Assembly (NCBI GenBank): GCA_020466095.1
Contig: CM035807.1
Coordinates: 37,445,761 to 37,509,760 of the forward strand
DNA from: Chlorops oryzae
Taxonomy: Eukaryota > Arthropoda > Insecta > Diptera > Chloropidae
Reading direction: 5' to 3'
Length of the DNA stretch: 64,000 nt
Both the position numbers and the translations under genes were made by a program. Below are positions 34,499-44,851 of the stretch, piece by piece. Below the pieces are notes generated by a model, which was not told where the DNA came from, searched no databases, and saw only the letters and a program-made list of their open reading frames with translations. How positions within the stretch are numbered: position 1 is the stretch's first letter; the number at the start of each line of letters is the position of its first letter.

Positions 34499-35273
34499 CC
34501 CAGCAAGAAATGAATACGAAGAGTCACTAACACATATAAGTCAAAAGAGGCATCAACTAAGGCATTCACATTCTAGTGATCAACATTTTTTTGCGTGCTC
34601 ATAAAAAAACCGAGTACTCACAAAAGTTTGTATGGGAAGCTACCAGTTACTGAGTGATTCACACCAAACTGCCCAAAATTTTACATAACTATTGTGATTG
34701 TGCGCTTGGTGTTTGAAAATAATATTGTTGAGACAATTATATAATTTTTTGGAGAAAATTTAAAAAAATTTGTTTGATTTAACATACCTCTTAGTGTGTT
34801 GTGATTTCTTTATAAAATTTGGTATTCTAAATATTATTATTTGAGAAATAGGGATTATAATATTCATCGACATGATGTGCCTTACCATTGTCGTATTTTT
34901 ATTCTAAGCCAATTTTATAAATCAAAATTTATGAAAATAGAAACACTGCATTTTATTTTATGAACAGGATTTTCATCATAGAAATCGTCAATGGTTTTAC
35001 GTTAGCACTAATATGATACTAACGCTTATATTAGCCGTACTTATACGGCGCATAAAACTGTTACAATTACGAAAACACTAACGCATAATGTGATATTAGT
35101 AAAAAAGAGAGGAAGCTATGCGCATTTACTTGCGACAGAAAGGGATGTATGGCTCATACACACAAAATCTTTCCGTTGAAAATCTATACACGTCCATAAG
35201 GCTCTAACGAAAAGTATAAGCGTTATTTTAACTGTTATATACGGCATATATAACGCTTAGGTTTCTTGCTGGG
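34499..35273. mobile_element. TIR element with CCCAGCAAGAAA ends (775 bp)
   Basis: The termini CCCAGCAAGAAA and TTTCTTGCTGGG are inverted and flanked by TA (34497-34498 and 35274-35275). Non-coding. The interior includes a stretch with AACGCTTAT/ATAAGCGTTA-type inverted motifs (about 35020-35250). Confidence 0.7.
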
Positions 35274-35872
35274 TATTTTCGTTTAAATAATGCTTTGTGA
35301 GTTTAGTTTGGCATGGATGCTTCTGGAGGTAAGACCTATGTCGCTCGTCTTCGCAAAATGAAGAGCGAATTTGTATTTTATGAAGTTGTTGCACCACTAC
35401 ATGTACATCAGGTTATATTTCGATAGCTTCGGATAGAAAGGGCGTAACTCATTTTTTTTTTAAAACGAGATTTTTGCATTTTCTGATGGTCGACTCTCAA
35501 ATACACCCCCTCCAAAAAAATTGACGACCTTTGATTGAAAATACCGAAGTTATAGTTACTTTTAAAAAAGCCCTAACTCATAGCGAACAATTTTGCGAAA
35601 GAAAAAAGCCCTAACTCACAAAAAGACGTTCAACTACGCCAGTGATGGCGAGACCTATAAATTAACATTCATAACTGTGCGTGTGCATTAGGGTGATGAC
35701 TTTTTTTGAAACTCTTTTCCTGTATCATAGTACGATGAACTTTTATTAAAGACTTCATAAAATACTAATTTTAAGGTTATTTTGTAAAAAAATGTCACGC
35801 ATCAAGTCATTTGAAAAATTTAATTTTTGATTTTTTTCCAAATTTTTGATGTTACTGTAAGCAGAGTAGCTC

Positions 35873-36425
35873 CTAGAGGGGTCAAATGTAGGACCAACTA
35901 CCATTATTTTTTTATTCCCAACAATTTATCCAGACATACCTTCCCCCTATCTCCACTCCTTCAGGGGGCTCCAATACAAAAGTAATTTTTTTTATGAATT
36001 TTCACCCCACTGTCCTAACTAGCCCCAGAGTGCCCCTAGAGGAGTCAAATGTTTGACCGACCCCNNNNNNNNNNNNNNNNNNNNNNNNNNNNNNNNNNNN
36101 NNNNNNNNNNNNNNNNNNNNNNNNNNNNNNNNNNNNNNNNNNNNNNNNNNNNNNNNNNNNNNNNCATTAACTTTGTCTCATTAACATTTTTTTTCCAACA
36201 TACTGACCCCTATCTCCCCTCCTTAGGGGGTCACCCATACAAAATTACCTTAATTTTATCACAATTTCAGACAAAATGCCTGTCACTACAGTCAAACCCC
36301 TCCTAGGGGGCTGATATATATGACCGACCCCCATTAGTTTTTTACCCCAAGTATTTTCTTTAAACATACCTACCCTCTATCTCCCCTCCTTTGGGGGGGT
36401 CCCCATACAAAAATAGGCTTAAATT
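35873..36425. repeat. minisatellite spanning the second gap
   Basis: Degenerate units of very roughly 150-200 bp share GTCAAATGT, GACCGACCCCCATTA, TATCTCCCCTCCTT and GGGGGTC.CCCATACAAAA. At least three units are seen, and the gap falls within the array, which probably explains the failure to assemble. Confidence 0.6.
36065..36164. other. assembly gap (100 N)
   Basis: Exactly 100 undetermined bases within the minisatellite. Confidence 0.98.
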
Positions 36426-36717
36426 AAAGAAAAATGCCTCACGAACTTCAATCTATAATATAGATGCCGTAGGAACAAGAACGAGCATGTTCAGTATGTA
36501 TATTCGAAAAATTTACACAAGTACCTTTTAAACGAGCCTAATATGAAGAATATTGGATTCGTTTTTGGTATGTTTTAATAATATGTTATAATTATTATTT
36601 TTTTTTAAACTGAATTTTGGGTTCCATCCCCTAACTGGCCAAATAATGACCCTAGTAGAAAAAAAATAAATTTTCTACTCAAATGCCGCAAACCTCAATC
36701 AATGACGAGTTTTTTGA

Positions 36718-36964
36718 GACTATAACCATTAAAATCGGTTAGTGGTTTCTATTCATAAAATTAATTCAAAACAAATATTTTTTGGAACGCATTATTCACT
36801 GTTTTCACGTTCCTTTCTTAAGTCTTTGCATGTCTCTCTTGGTCTGTATGCATGCAAAGACTCAAGACACGAACGTGAAAACAGTGAATAATGTGTTCAA
36901 AAAATATTTGTTTTGAATTAATTTTATCAATAGAAACCACTAACCGATATTATTGGTTATAATA
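36718..36964. repeat. long imperfect palindrome
   Basis: Arms 36718-36832 and 36850-36964 are inverted copies (for example AATCGGTTAGTGGTTTCTAT against its complement, and AGTCTTTGCATG against CATGCAAAGACT), with a loop of about 17 bases (TCTCTCTTGGTCTGTA). The RNA or single strand would form a hairpin of over 100 base pairs. Confidence 0.8.
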
Positions 36965-37283
36965 TAGTGCTGGATCGCATCTTATAATTTTATTTATATT
37001 TTAAACTTTGCGTACAAAGACCTAACTCACGTGTTTTGAACGAAAATTGATATCAAAAAGCCCTAACTCAGAAAACTGCTCGAAACACAGAAAAAATAAA
37101 AATTCAAGCCTAAAACAAATTTCGTGCGTAGTATTTAATTGACTTTGCGTTTAAACTTTTTTTAAATATCTAACCTTTGCGATTCTATGAAGTTTTTTCC
37201 TTCTCCTGTAAAGTAGCAAAATAATGAGTTACGCCCTTTCTATCCGAAGCTATCGATTTGCTTCTGTATTGCGCCCAGCCCTG

Positions 37284-38292
37284 ATAATGACCTTCCAATT
37301 TTTTGATACCATTCTGGTAGTACTCCTTCGGTTTTGCCTCAAAATAGGCCTCAGTTTCGGCGATCACCTCTTCATTGCAGCCAAATTTTTTCCCTGCGAG
37401 CATCCTTTTGAGGTCTGAGAACAAGAAAAAGTCGCTGGGGGCCAGATCTGGAGAATACGGTGGGTGGGGAAGCAATTCGAAGCCTAATTCATGAATTTTT
37501 GCCATCGTTCTCAATGACTTGTGGCACGGTGCGTTGTCTTGGTGGAACAACACATTTTTCTTCTTCATATGGGGCTGTTTTGCCGCGATTTCGACCTTCA
37601 AACGCTCCAATAATAACATATAATAGTCACTGTTGATGGTTTTTCCCTTCTCAAGATAATCGATAAAAATTATTCCATGCCCATCCCAAAAAACAGAGGC
37701 CATTACTTTGCCAGCGGACTTTTGAGTCTTTCCACGCTTCGGAGACGGTTCACCGATCGCTGTCCACTCAGCCGACTGTCGATTGGACTCAGGAGTGTAG
37801 TGATAGAGCCATGTTTCATCCATTGTCACATATCGACGCAAAAACTCGGGTGTATTGCGAGTTAACAGCTGCAAACACCGCTCAGAATCATCAACACGTT
37901 GTTGTTTTTGGTCAAATGTGAGCTCGCGCGGCACCCATTTTGCACAGAGCTTTTTCATATCCAAATATTGATGAATGATATGACCAACACGTTCCTTTGA
38001 TATCTTTCAGGCCTCTGCTATCTCGATCAACTTCATTTTACGGTCATTCAAAATCATTTTGTGAATTTTTTTGATGTTTTCGTCGGTAACCACCTCTTTC
38101 GGGCGTCCACTGCGTTCACCGTCCACCGTGCTCATTTCACCACGCTTGAATTTTGCATACCAATCAATTATTGTTGATTTTCCTGGGGCAGAGTCCGGAA
38201 ACTCATTATCAAGCCAAGTTTTTGCTTCCACTGTATTTTTTCCCTTCAGAAAACGGTATTTTATCAAAACACGAAATTCCTTTTTTTTCCAT
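37284..38292 (-). pseudogene. mariner transposase
   Basis: The minus-strand frame holds the N-terminal helix-turn-helix region (STIIDWYAKFKRGE, RSGRPKEVV). It then holds the DDE/D domain: TMDETW (first D), HQDNAPCH (second D) and YSPDLAPSDFFLF (third D, the D34D spacing of mariners). The lesions are one extra A in the A-run just after the ATG (38281-38288), an in-frame TGA at 38007-38009, and the hAT insertion after KLEGHY. The last residues (CIALEGNYVE) lie at 34030-34086 beyond the hAT. The enzyme would cut and paste at TA sites, but this copy is dead. Confidence 0.92.
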
Positions 38293-38473
38293 TTTTTTCA
38301 CAACAACAAAAGTTGCTTCACAAAAGACGCTCTATCTCACAAACTAATTGACTTACAGACGTCAAATTTTGACACGAATCATTTGAAGGTTGTCACTATA
38401 TAAAAATAATATGCATTTAATACTAGCGACGCCATCTATGTGTCAGACCGGGGACTTATCAGCCAACCTGTTA

Positions 38474-40206
38474 CCAGGTAATGAAAGTAGCTCTTGAGCT
38501 AATGAAGTCATTCCTAGTATTGTACGGATCAACGCAGTAATGCAACGTACTTTGCTAAAGATCGGCTTCAATTGCACAATGTAATGTACAGCGTTTTGCA
38601 TTTGCTCAATTTTATTATTGGAAAGCGTGATCGGGCGTTTGTTCACGTTTGTGTCATTAAAATTCTTGCTGTCACATAAATCAAAGCACTTGTTCATGTG
38701 CTCAAGAAAGTATGCAGTAGCTAGAGCGTTTTTTGCATTTTCCTCGTTTTTGAATAGCCTCTCTCTACGACAAAATTGAATTCCCGCTGCAACTGTATTG
38801 CTCATGACTTGTACGGCCAAATACACTCGCATTTTGTCAAAAGACTGAGAATCGATATGACGCGCTGTTAATTTGGGAGCAAGACGGATCGCATTTTTTG
38901 AATCGATTGCAAAAAATTCGCGAATAACACCCCAACTAGCAATTCCTTTTTCAGTAACAATATCAGTTTTCAAAAGGCAATTGCGAATATTTTTCAAAAT
39001 ATGACAATAGTCCTCAAAAATATATTTTTTTTTATTGGGAAACATAAAGAAATTGTCATTTTCGTCTTGTTTCAATAAATGAAGCGCGCGAACATTATTC
39101 GATCCCTGATCAGAAACTATTCCTCGTATCGAGAATCCGATATCCGTTAGGAGTTCCATATTCTGTTCAACGAGAGCTTTCAACTTATTGCCGGGGAGAG
39201 CGTTTTCGGAAAAATAGAAGCTCACAATAATTTTGTAAGCAGAAAAGATTCCCTTTAATACAAAAAACATTGCTTTCGTCGCAATAGTTTTTGTTCTTTC
39301 ACCATGCCCGAAATCCTCAAAGCCACCAACTTGGTCAGTAGCTTCATTCCATTCAAGCTCTTTACGACCACCTATTTCGTCGAACATTAAAATGCAATTG
39401 CGATCCTGTTCAGATATGCTTTCAATGAAACGCTTTAAATTGCTTGCAACAAGCATATTTATTCCCGGCGGCATGTGCTTTATTGGACTCCAGCGATATA
39501 AAGTCGATTGGCTTGGTAAATTAAAATTGAAATCTTCCCGCATAAATTTATATGCTCGACTTGACACATAATTGAGATTTAAAAGCAAATCTTTCTGGAA
39601 GTCCGTGCAACGAGCTTTTCTCAAAGGATCAATAATTTTAGAAAAGGCCTGCGCTTCATTGTTAGCTGTGATCGCAATTGCATTGCCCTTTGCGGATAGC
39701 TACTCAAAATGCTGTTTCCACGAGTTCATCTCTTTTTCAAATTTATCCGCTTGATTCAGCCAATATTCGAGAGCGCAGGCGTGTTCTGCTTTCAAGCTTG
39801 CATTTTTCGCTACTTCCTCATTATATTTATTCTTATAGAAGTCAGCATTTTTGCAATAGCTCAAGCAATTGAAGCACGAGTCTCGCACTTCTGGCTCATC
39901 ATAAATCTGATTAACAGACAGCAAATTTCGAGATGACTCACAAAAAATGGGTACAGCGTTTGCTAAAAGCTTGCCATTACCTATCATTGTTCGATCGAAA
40001 TGGTTTTCACACAAATACCTTTTTACTTCACCTTCAGAGCTTGTTTCCAAACCACAATTCTTTGCCCAAATTCGTGAACGTGTTGGATAGGAAGGGAAGC
40101 TGAACAGTGTTGTTGGCGGCGAAGAACTATTACATCCTGGCATGCAGCATTCCCTCTGCTTTATTTGCGGTATTGCTGAGGGCATCGATGGCAAAATATT
40201 GGTCAA
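38474..40206 (-). pseudogene. P-element-type transposase with THAP domain
   Basis: The minus-strand frame begins with a THAP C2CH zinc finger (CCMPGCNSS..., FSFP, IWAKNC, LCENHF) and a variant of the AVPTIF box (NAVPIF). A helical linker follows (to 39703), then the RNase-H-like region (MRKARCTDFQKDLLL, STLYRWSPIKHMPPG, GIVSDQGSNNVRALHLL, IFEDYCHILKNIRNCL). The two parts are in one frame, separated by a single TAG at 39700-39702. After SLPG the frame is cut by the mariner at 38473. About 580 residues are accounted for, against about 750 in the Drosophila P transposase (family knowledge). GTP-binding and C-terminal parts cannot be confirmed. The THAP domain would bind near the element ends. 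Confidence 0.87.
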
Positions 40207-41212
40207 AATTTATTTTAAATTTAAGATGCACATTCTGCTCTTGAATTGACATAGAACACGAAGCATACATACACGGAAAACAACAAAACGTTGTCTCATC
40301 TTAACTACACAGAGAAAAAAATCAACCAGAAAACTGGTTAAATCAAAATGAAAAACATACAAAACGGCTTCAACAAGGAATATTTTTAATTTTAACAATT
40401 TTTCTTGTTGAAAAAATAAAAAATTTTGCTTTTGAATCAACCATATTTCAGGTTGAATTGAAATGATAATTTTCAAAAATGGATTTAAATTTAAATTGTT
40501 GAACCAACCACGGACATAGTTGAAATGATAAGATATTTTTTAAAAAAAATTCCTATACAAGAAGAAATGTCAAAAAAAATTTAATTAACGTTCAAAGCAA
40601 ATGGCCATAGAGCACTCTGCTGAACATGACCCAAAAAATAGCCATCGGATGGACTTCATCCGATTTCGTCACTCCGTTTTGGTGACTGCTTTCGCAATGC
40701 TTAAAAAGTTCTAAGATGAATACATATCTTATATGTCTTATTTTATAAAACAAATGAGAATTATACCGAACGAAAAGAAATGTAATTAAACATATTTCCT
40801 TTCAATTCAACCAAAAATGTTGTTGACTCAACCATTTTTCTTTTGAAATTTTTGTTCTGCTCAAAAATCAAAAGAACTGTGAATAACAATGCGCCCTTTT
40901 AAAAAAATCATGGTTAAGTTCGCTCAGTGTACACATGTAAAGCAGCAGCTCTTCTGTAATCGACTTGAAGAACATACATTTTGTTTGAACTTTATACTTA
41001 TATAATACTATTTCTTTCCAGTCAACGAAAGTATCGTAGGAGGCACTTAAAAAGAAGCATATCAAGTCCTTCACGAATAATGTTCGACAAACTTTTTAAG
41101 TAGGTACCGAAAACGGATTGAAAATGCAGCACAGATTAAATATTTTAACATTGAAAGCACACACGAAAAGCGAAGCAGTTGGACTTACATATATCAAGTT
41201 ATTTAAGCATAC
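40207..41212. other. P-like element intron or 5' region, no other gene
   Basis: Between the two THAP exons. 40307-40890 has TTGA/TCAACC-rich sequence with CACAG at the left and CTGTG at the right, possibly a MITE, but the ends match for only a few bases. Confidence 0.35.
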
Positions 41213-41412
41213 ATACCCAACAGTAAAGACGGCCTGACACCAATTTTTAGTTTCCTCGATCCCATGTCTTCCGGCTTAAAATGTCTCGAGCAAACTCGTG
41301 ACAATGAATTAAGGACGTTCGGGTCCACCTGAATGTTTTCACACCAGGCATCCACGTCGGTTTCAGGAATACGAAACATTCGGATTTCTTCCGTATTCCT
41401 GCCGACACAAAA
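41213..41412 (-). pseudogene. second THAP-like zinc-finger exon of the P-like element
   Basis: The minus-strand residues CVGRNTEEIRMFRIPETDV, then AWCENIQVDPNVLNSLSRVC and SRHFKPEDM, then LKIGVRPSLL follow the THAP pattern (C, FRIP, W..NI, C..HF, and a P-rich end like the AVP box). The frame ends at a GTATGT that fits a 5' splice donor (about 41215-41220). The first cysteine of the motif is not found in frame because a stop lies nine codons upstream. It sits 5' of the THAP-transposase exon and inside the P-like TIRs. Confidence 0.6.
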
Positions 41413-42032
41413 TCGAATTTAAATTACGCAGTTATAAAACAACGGAATGTAGCACAACACGTCTCGACGATATCGAATTACCAAAAGAAAGAAAAATCTC
41501 AAATTTCTAACAGAATTATCAAACTATATTAATAATATCACCTTGCATTTATTATGCGCTAATTTCTAAGAACTTTGGGCATTCAAGTTTTTGGCTTTTG
41601 CCTGTACGAATATGCGAAAATTGAAGAGTAGGCTAAAAATAGCAATAGGCATTAAATTCTTACGGGAGTAAGTAGAAAAGCGAATATTTTCTGTTGCTAT
41701 TTTTCGACGTTGCCAAATTTCGACAAATTCAAACGGTCAGGTGAAATTTATGAATGAATTCCATATTCGCTTACACTCAAAATTCTTTCCTTCATTTAGC
41801 TACGCTGCCAAGTTTCAAGCAAAATGGGCATGCGTATTTAATGAATGAATTTCTTATTCGCGCATTCTTCAAATTACTTCCACGTCCTGCGTACACTTTC
41901 GAGCTAAGCCAACGTGTCGAATCATACGCCCGAACACGCAATCGAGCATGTTGCAGCTCGGTAGCTAATAACCACCGCGTATCATTAGAAACCTTAAGAG
42001 ATTCGAACTTCTACTTTGGAGTCTCTTTATAT

Positions 42033-42284
42033 CTATACTCTTTGCCGCAACTTCCGCATCTTCTTCTTGGCCCTTTCGTGCTTTGATGGACTAACTTCTT
42101 CCATATGGTCTTTTAAAAGCCATCTGCAATGCTTCCTAAAAAGGGTCCTTATTAGATTCCTCAATATAATCATCGGGTGCGCATAACATTCGCCCGATTC
42201 TACAAGCCATTCTGGCGTTGGCTCTGCGCATTCATTAAGGCATTTCTTTAATATGTGATCGTTGAAGTTGCTCTTAAAAGTCAT
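42033..42284 (-). CDS. short unidentified ORF at the P-element insertion site
   Basis: An 83-residue minus-strand frame with a basic C-terminus (HERAKKKMRKLRQRV) and an internal MIILRNLIRTLF similar to VPVILRNLIRT of the ORF at 1087-2100. The last codons are P-element terminus, so the ORF was interrupted by the P insertion. Function unknown. It may be a remnant of the same transposon-associated gene as the first ORF. Confidence 0.3.
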   Translation of the reverse strand: MTFKSNFNDHILKKCLNECAEPTPEWLVESGECYAHPMIILRNLIRTLFRKHCRWLLKDHMEEVSPSKHERAKKKMRKLRQRV

Positions 42285-42745
42285 GAAGTTTTTTTTTTAG
42301 ATCTTCAGAGCAATGCAGGCATTCTATTTCTTTTTAAATCGTTTGTTTGAAGTGCATAGCCGCCGAAATACCGCATAGCTGCATCTTCTGCTATATCAGC
42401 GTGTCCGTTTCTGCCGCTGTCGCTACGCAGCTAAATCCCACCACCGACGAAAAAATTCGGAAAAGGAGGGCAGCACTTCAAGCTGTTGTGAGTCAAAAGC
42501 GTCACGTCACACTCCAACGTCACGTTGCCAGCACGAAACCGAGAGTACGAAAATTCAGAGGAGTTCGAAGACTCAACACCAAGCTTGAAATCCGATACCC
42601 TTCAGTAACAACAACAGTAGCCTGCCACGAGAAGTTCAAGGCGAAATGAAAAAGCAATAAACAAACACTACGCCGGCAGAAAAGCGGATGGACTATCGTT
42701 GACTTGAGAATGCGAGCAAAACCAACAACAACATTAGAACGCAGC
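42285..42745. other. unassigned, moderately GC-rich segment
   Basis: A 100-codon plus-strand frame (42347-42649) is arginine- and lysine-rich and has no recognised domain. The segment forms the 5' flank of the BEL LTR. Confidence 0.3.
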
Positions 42746-43171
42746 TGTTTACGCCACACGGTATCGTCTAAACAAGGCCATTTCGCTGAGAGTTATCGTT
42801 TTACCAATTACCCATTAACATTTTATACGTACTCGGTACGAAGTGTTCGTTCTTCTCGATCTTGCAAATTTAGCAGCCAACTTAAGAAGAAAGAAGAAGT
42901 CGGTAAAAAAAGGAGAGAGAGATCACGTCGCACTAAGAAGACGAGGAATCCACTTGGCAGCGAGGAATCTACTGCTGTACATATCCTCATCTCACTATTG
43001 TATAATAAAAAGGAAAAAGGCAGAGGAGCCTTCTTTTTGTTGACCCAACACCAACTGGCTTTTTTCAATTCCGACCGATAAGGGCAGAGGCACAAGTAAG
43101 GGAAGGGACGCAAGTAAGTTATCCTCTCTTTACTCTTGAAATCGCAAGCAGAGCTTATTTCTCCATATACA
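42746..43171 (+). repeat. BEL element 5' LTR
   Basis: Begins TGTTTACGCCACACGG, ends ATATACA, and matches the LTR at 3356-3933 closely. It is followed four bases later by a primer-binding site, so it is a 5' LTR. It should contain the promoter and polyadenylation signals. Confidence 0.88.
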
Positions 43172-43175
43172 TTAA

Positions 43176-43195
43176 TGGTCCTTCGAGCCGGATCA
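43176..43195 (+). other. BEL primer-binding site
   Basis: TGGTCCTTCGAGCCGGATCA follows the LTR after a short spacer. This sequence is common in BEL/Pao elements and is complementary to a tRNA 3' end, the primer for minus-strand synthesis. Confidence 0.8.
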
Positions 43196-43960
43196 TCCGG
43201 TGCTCAACGAGAAATAACCTCACTATATAGAGTTCTATACATTGGCGATCACGCCTTTGATTCAACATTGATTTACTTAATTCGTGCAATCATATATGTA
43301 TGCGCGCTCTAACGGTTTTTCAACATAACCTCGTTGCATCGACGCATAATTCTCGAACACGCGTTTTCGATTATATTTTTCGCTAGATTCGTATATATTT
43401 ATATAAATTATATATATGTGCGCTCATACTAATTTAAACAACCAACGACACATACATATATTTTCGAATACGCTTATTCCTTTTTACTCGTTGAATTCGT
43501 GCGAACTAATACGAACATCTGTGCATATATAAATATATATGTTCACACTCAACTAACGTGTATTTTAAAAGGGAATTGCGGAGTTTGGTTGTTTAAATAA
43601 TAACACGAAGGCACTCATTGGAAAAAACTTTTTTTTTCGAATTTATTTAATTTTGCCAACGTGTCTTATTGTAACATAGCTTAAATTTTTAGAATTTAAC
43701 TTCGTATTAAATTTGTTACACAACCTGGCGGATATATCGGTGTAACCTCTGCCAAGGTGTCTCTTTTTCTCTAAAAAAAAAAAAAAAAAATTTATTAATG
43801 CAATCGCGCCAAATTATTCGAAAGTCAAGTAAATAATTTTTGACATTATTTGGTGCTCTCATTCCCGTTTTTGATTGCATTCACGGTGGTGTCTCACAAT
43901 AAATATTAATTTTACACCACTGTGCTCATCATCTAGTGTCGAACTCTGCAAGCATTGTTG

Positions 43961-44851
43961 CAAGGGCGTAGCCAGGATCTGAATTAGGGGGGGGAAAAAA
44001 AAAATTTATTAAATGAAAAATCAACACTTGTTGTTTTAAATAGTACTTTAAGAAAATTTTGTTTTATTTATGTATGTACATATACTACCAAGGGACTAGC
44101 CAGGATTTTATTCGGGGGGGAATACCATCAGGCAAATGCTAGCCGGCGAGGGTTTTCGGCAAAAATGTTGATAACGGCTTCTTCCAGCTCTTTTGAATGT
44201 TTCTTAACGTAGGTCCTGTGTACACTCAACATGCATAAGCCTGAAACAATATTACATTGGGTTAGTTGAATAATCAAATAATTTATCATACGTAAAACTT
44301 AAGTACCATTTAGTCGATTTTCCGCCATTGTAGACCTTAGCCACGTTTTGACTCTCCTTAAGGTACTGAACGATCTCTCAACCGTAGCAGTGGTATATGG
44401 CAAGGCAAGTAAAATTTTGATCGCGTTGTTTATTTGTGGATAAAATTCAGTCTTTTGTATGGCATCAATTAAGTCAATGGTCTTAACATCCTGTTTCCGC
44501 CAAAAGTTAAACCACAGCTGAATTTCGTTTTCAATGCCATGCAGATGATAGAATTTAGAAACAATTTCCATACTCCGCCTTAAATGTTCGAAAGAGTTTT
44601 CCGCAACATTTTTTGGGTGCAGTGCCATTAACGAAAATGCCGGAGTGTTTTCATCACTGAATCTATGTTCCAAAGACGATATAAAGGAATCCAGATATGG
44701 AATATAAATGGAGCGCTTAAAATAGTCTGATAGCGTTACACTGGGAGGATTTGATCGATATTGCTAGGCGTGCTCGTTTAAGTCTAGGGGGGGGGGGCAA
44801 GCGCCCCCCTTCCCCCCTTCCCCCTGCCCCCCCCCCCTGCCTACGCCCATG
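43961..44851 (-). mobile_element. hAT element, internally deleted
   Basis: The ends CAAGGGCGTAGCCAGG and CCTGCCTACGCCCATG are inverted and flanked by the 8-bp CATTGTTG (43953-43960 and 44852-44859). Both outermost triplets differ from the usual CAGGGGCG start. It contains only the C-terminus of a transposase. The right subterminal part is an extreme G-run/C-run stretch (44786-44835). Confidence 0.87.
44299..44673 (-). pseudogene. hAT transposase C-terminal dimerisation region
   Basis: A 124-residue minus-strand frame with ALPYTTATVERSFSTLRRVK and WLRSTMAENRLNG, the conserved hAT C-terminal dimerisation motif, preceded by a helical segment (FNFWRKQDVKTIDLIDAIQK). The element is of the type related to the human P52rIPK/ZMYM proteins. 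The N-terminus and catalytic core are deleted. Confidence 0.88.

Larger units (their letters stand above)
35421..37255. mobile_element. unclassified TIR element with minisatellite and long palindrome
   Basis: The inverted ends are CGATAGCTTCGGATAGAAAG (35421) and the complement ending at 37255, about 32-35 bases long. They are flanked by ATTT on both sides, suggesting a 4-bp target duplication. Inside, the motif AAAGCCCTAACTCA or a variant recurs near both ends (35455, 35572, 35610, 37019, 37060, 37226), a minisatellite spans 35873-36425, and a 247-bp palindrome lies at 36718-36964. No transposase gene is seen, although 100 bases are missing in the gap. Confidence 0.7.
34087..37283. mobile_element. 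hAT MITE nested in mariner, with further insertions
   Basis: The ends CAGGGCTGGGC and GCCCAGCCCTG are flanked by the 8-bp duplication ATAATGAC (34079-34086 and 37284-37291). Two TIR elements (34499-35273 and 35421-37255) lie inside. Without them the hAT is only about 590 bp and non-coding. Confidence 0.88.
33972..38471 (-). mobile_element. mariner element, interrupted
   Basis: The ends ACAGGTTGGCTGATAAGTCC and their complement are flanked by TA. Removing the nested hAT and one duplication leaves about 1.3 kb, the normal mariner length. It interrupts the P-like transposase gene. The transposase is on the minus strand. Confidence 0.93.
33564..42043 (-). mobile_element. P-like (THAP transposase) element, carrying a mariner
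   Basis: A perfect 32-base inverted repeat lies at the ends (starting CAAAGAGTATAGATATAAAG at 33564, complement at 42013-42044). The flanks are CCGCAAC, or the 8-bp GCCGCAAC if the last base is shared (33556-33563 and 42044-42051). An additional subterminal inverted repeat (GGTGGCTATTAGCTACC at 33633 and its near-complement at 41961) lies about 66 bases inside each end. P elements have 31-bp ends, subterminal repeats and 8-bp duplications. Without the mariner the element is about 4.0 kb. The THAP-type transposase is on the minus strand. Its C-terminal part was not found on the far side of the mariner. Confidence 0.82.

Noticed and set aside
37224..37418. Plus-strand ORFs within the mariner transposase region
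   Set aside because: They are antisense shadows of the transposase.
40307..40890. Possible MITE with CACAG ends in the P-like element intron
   Set aside because: The ends match over only about five bases, and no target duplication was found.
42704..43113. ORFs within the BEL LTR
   Set aside because: They lie in LTR sequence shared with 3356-3933 and are not conserved as protein.
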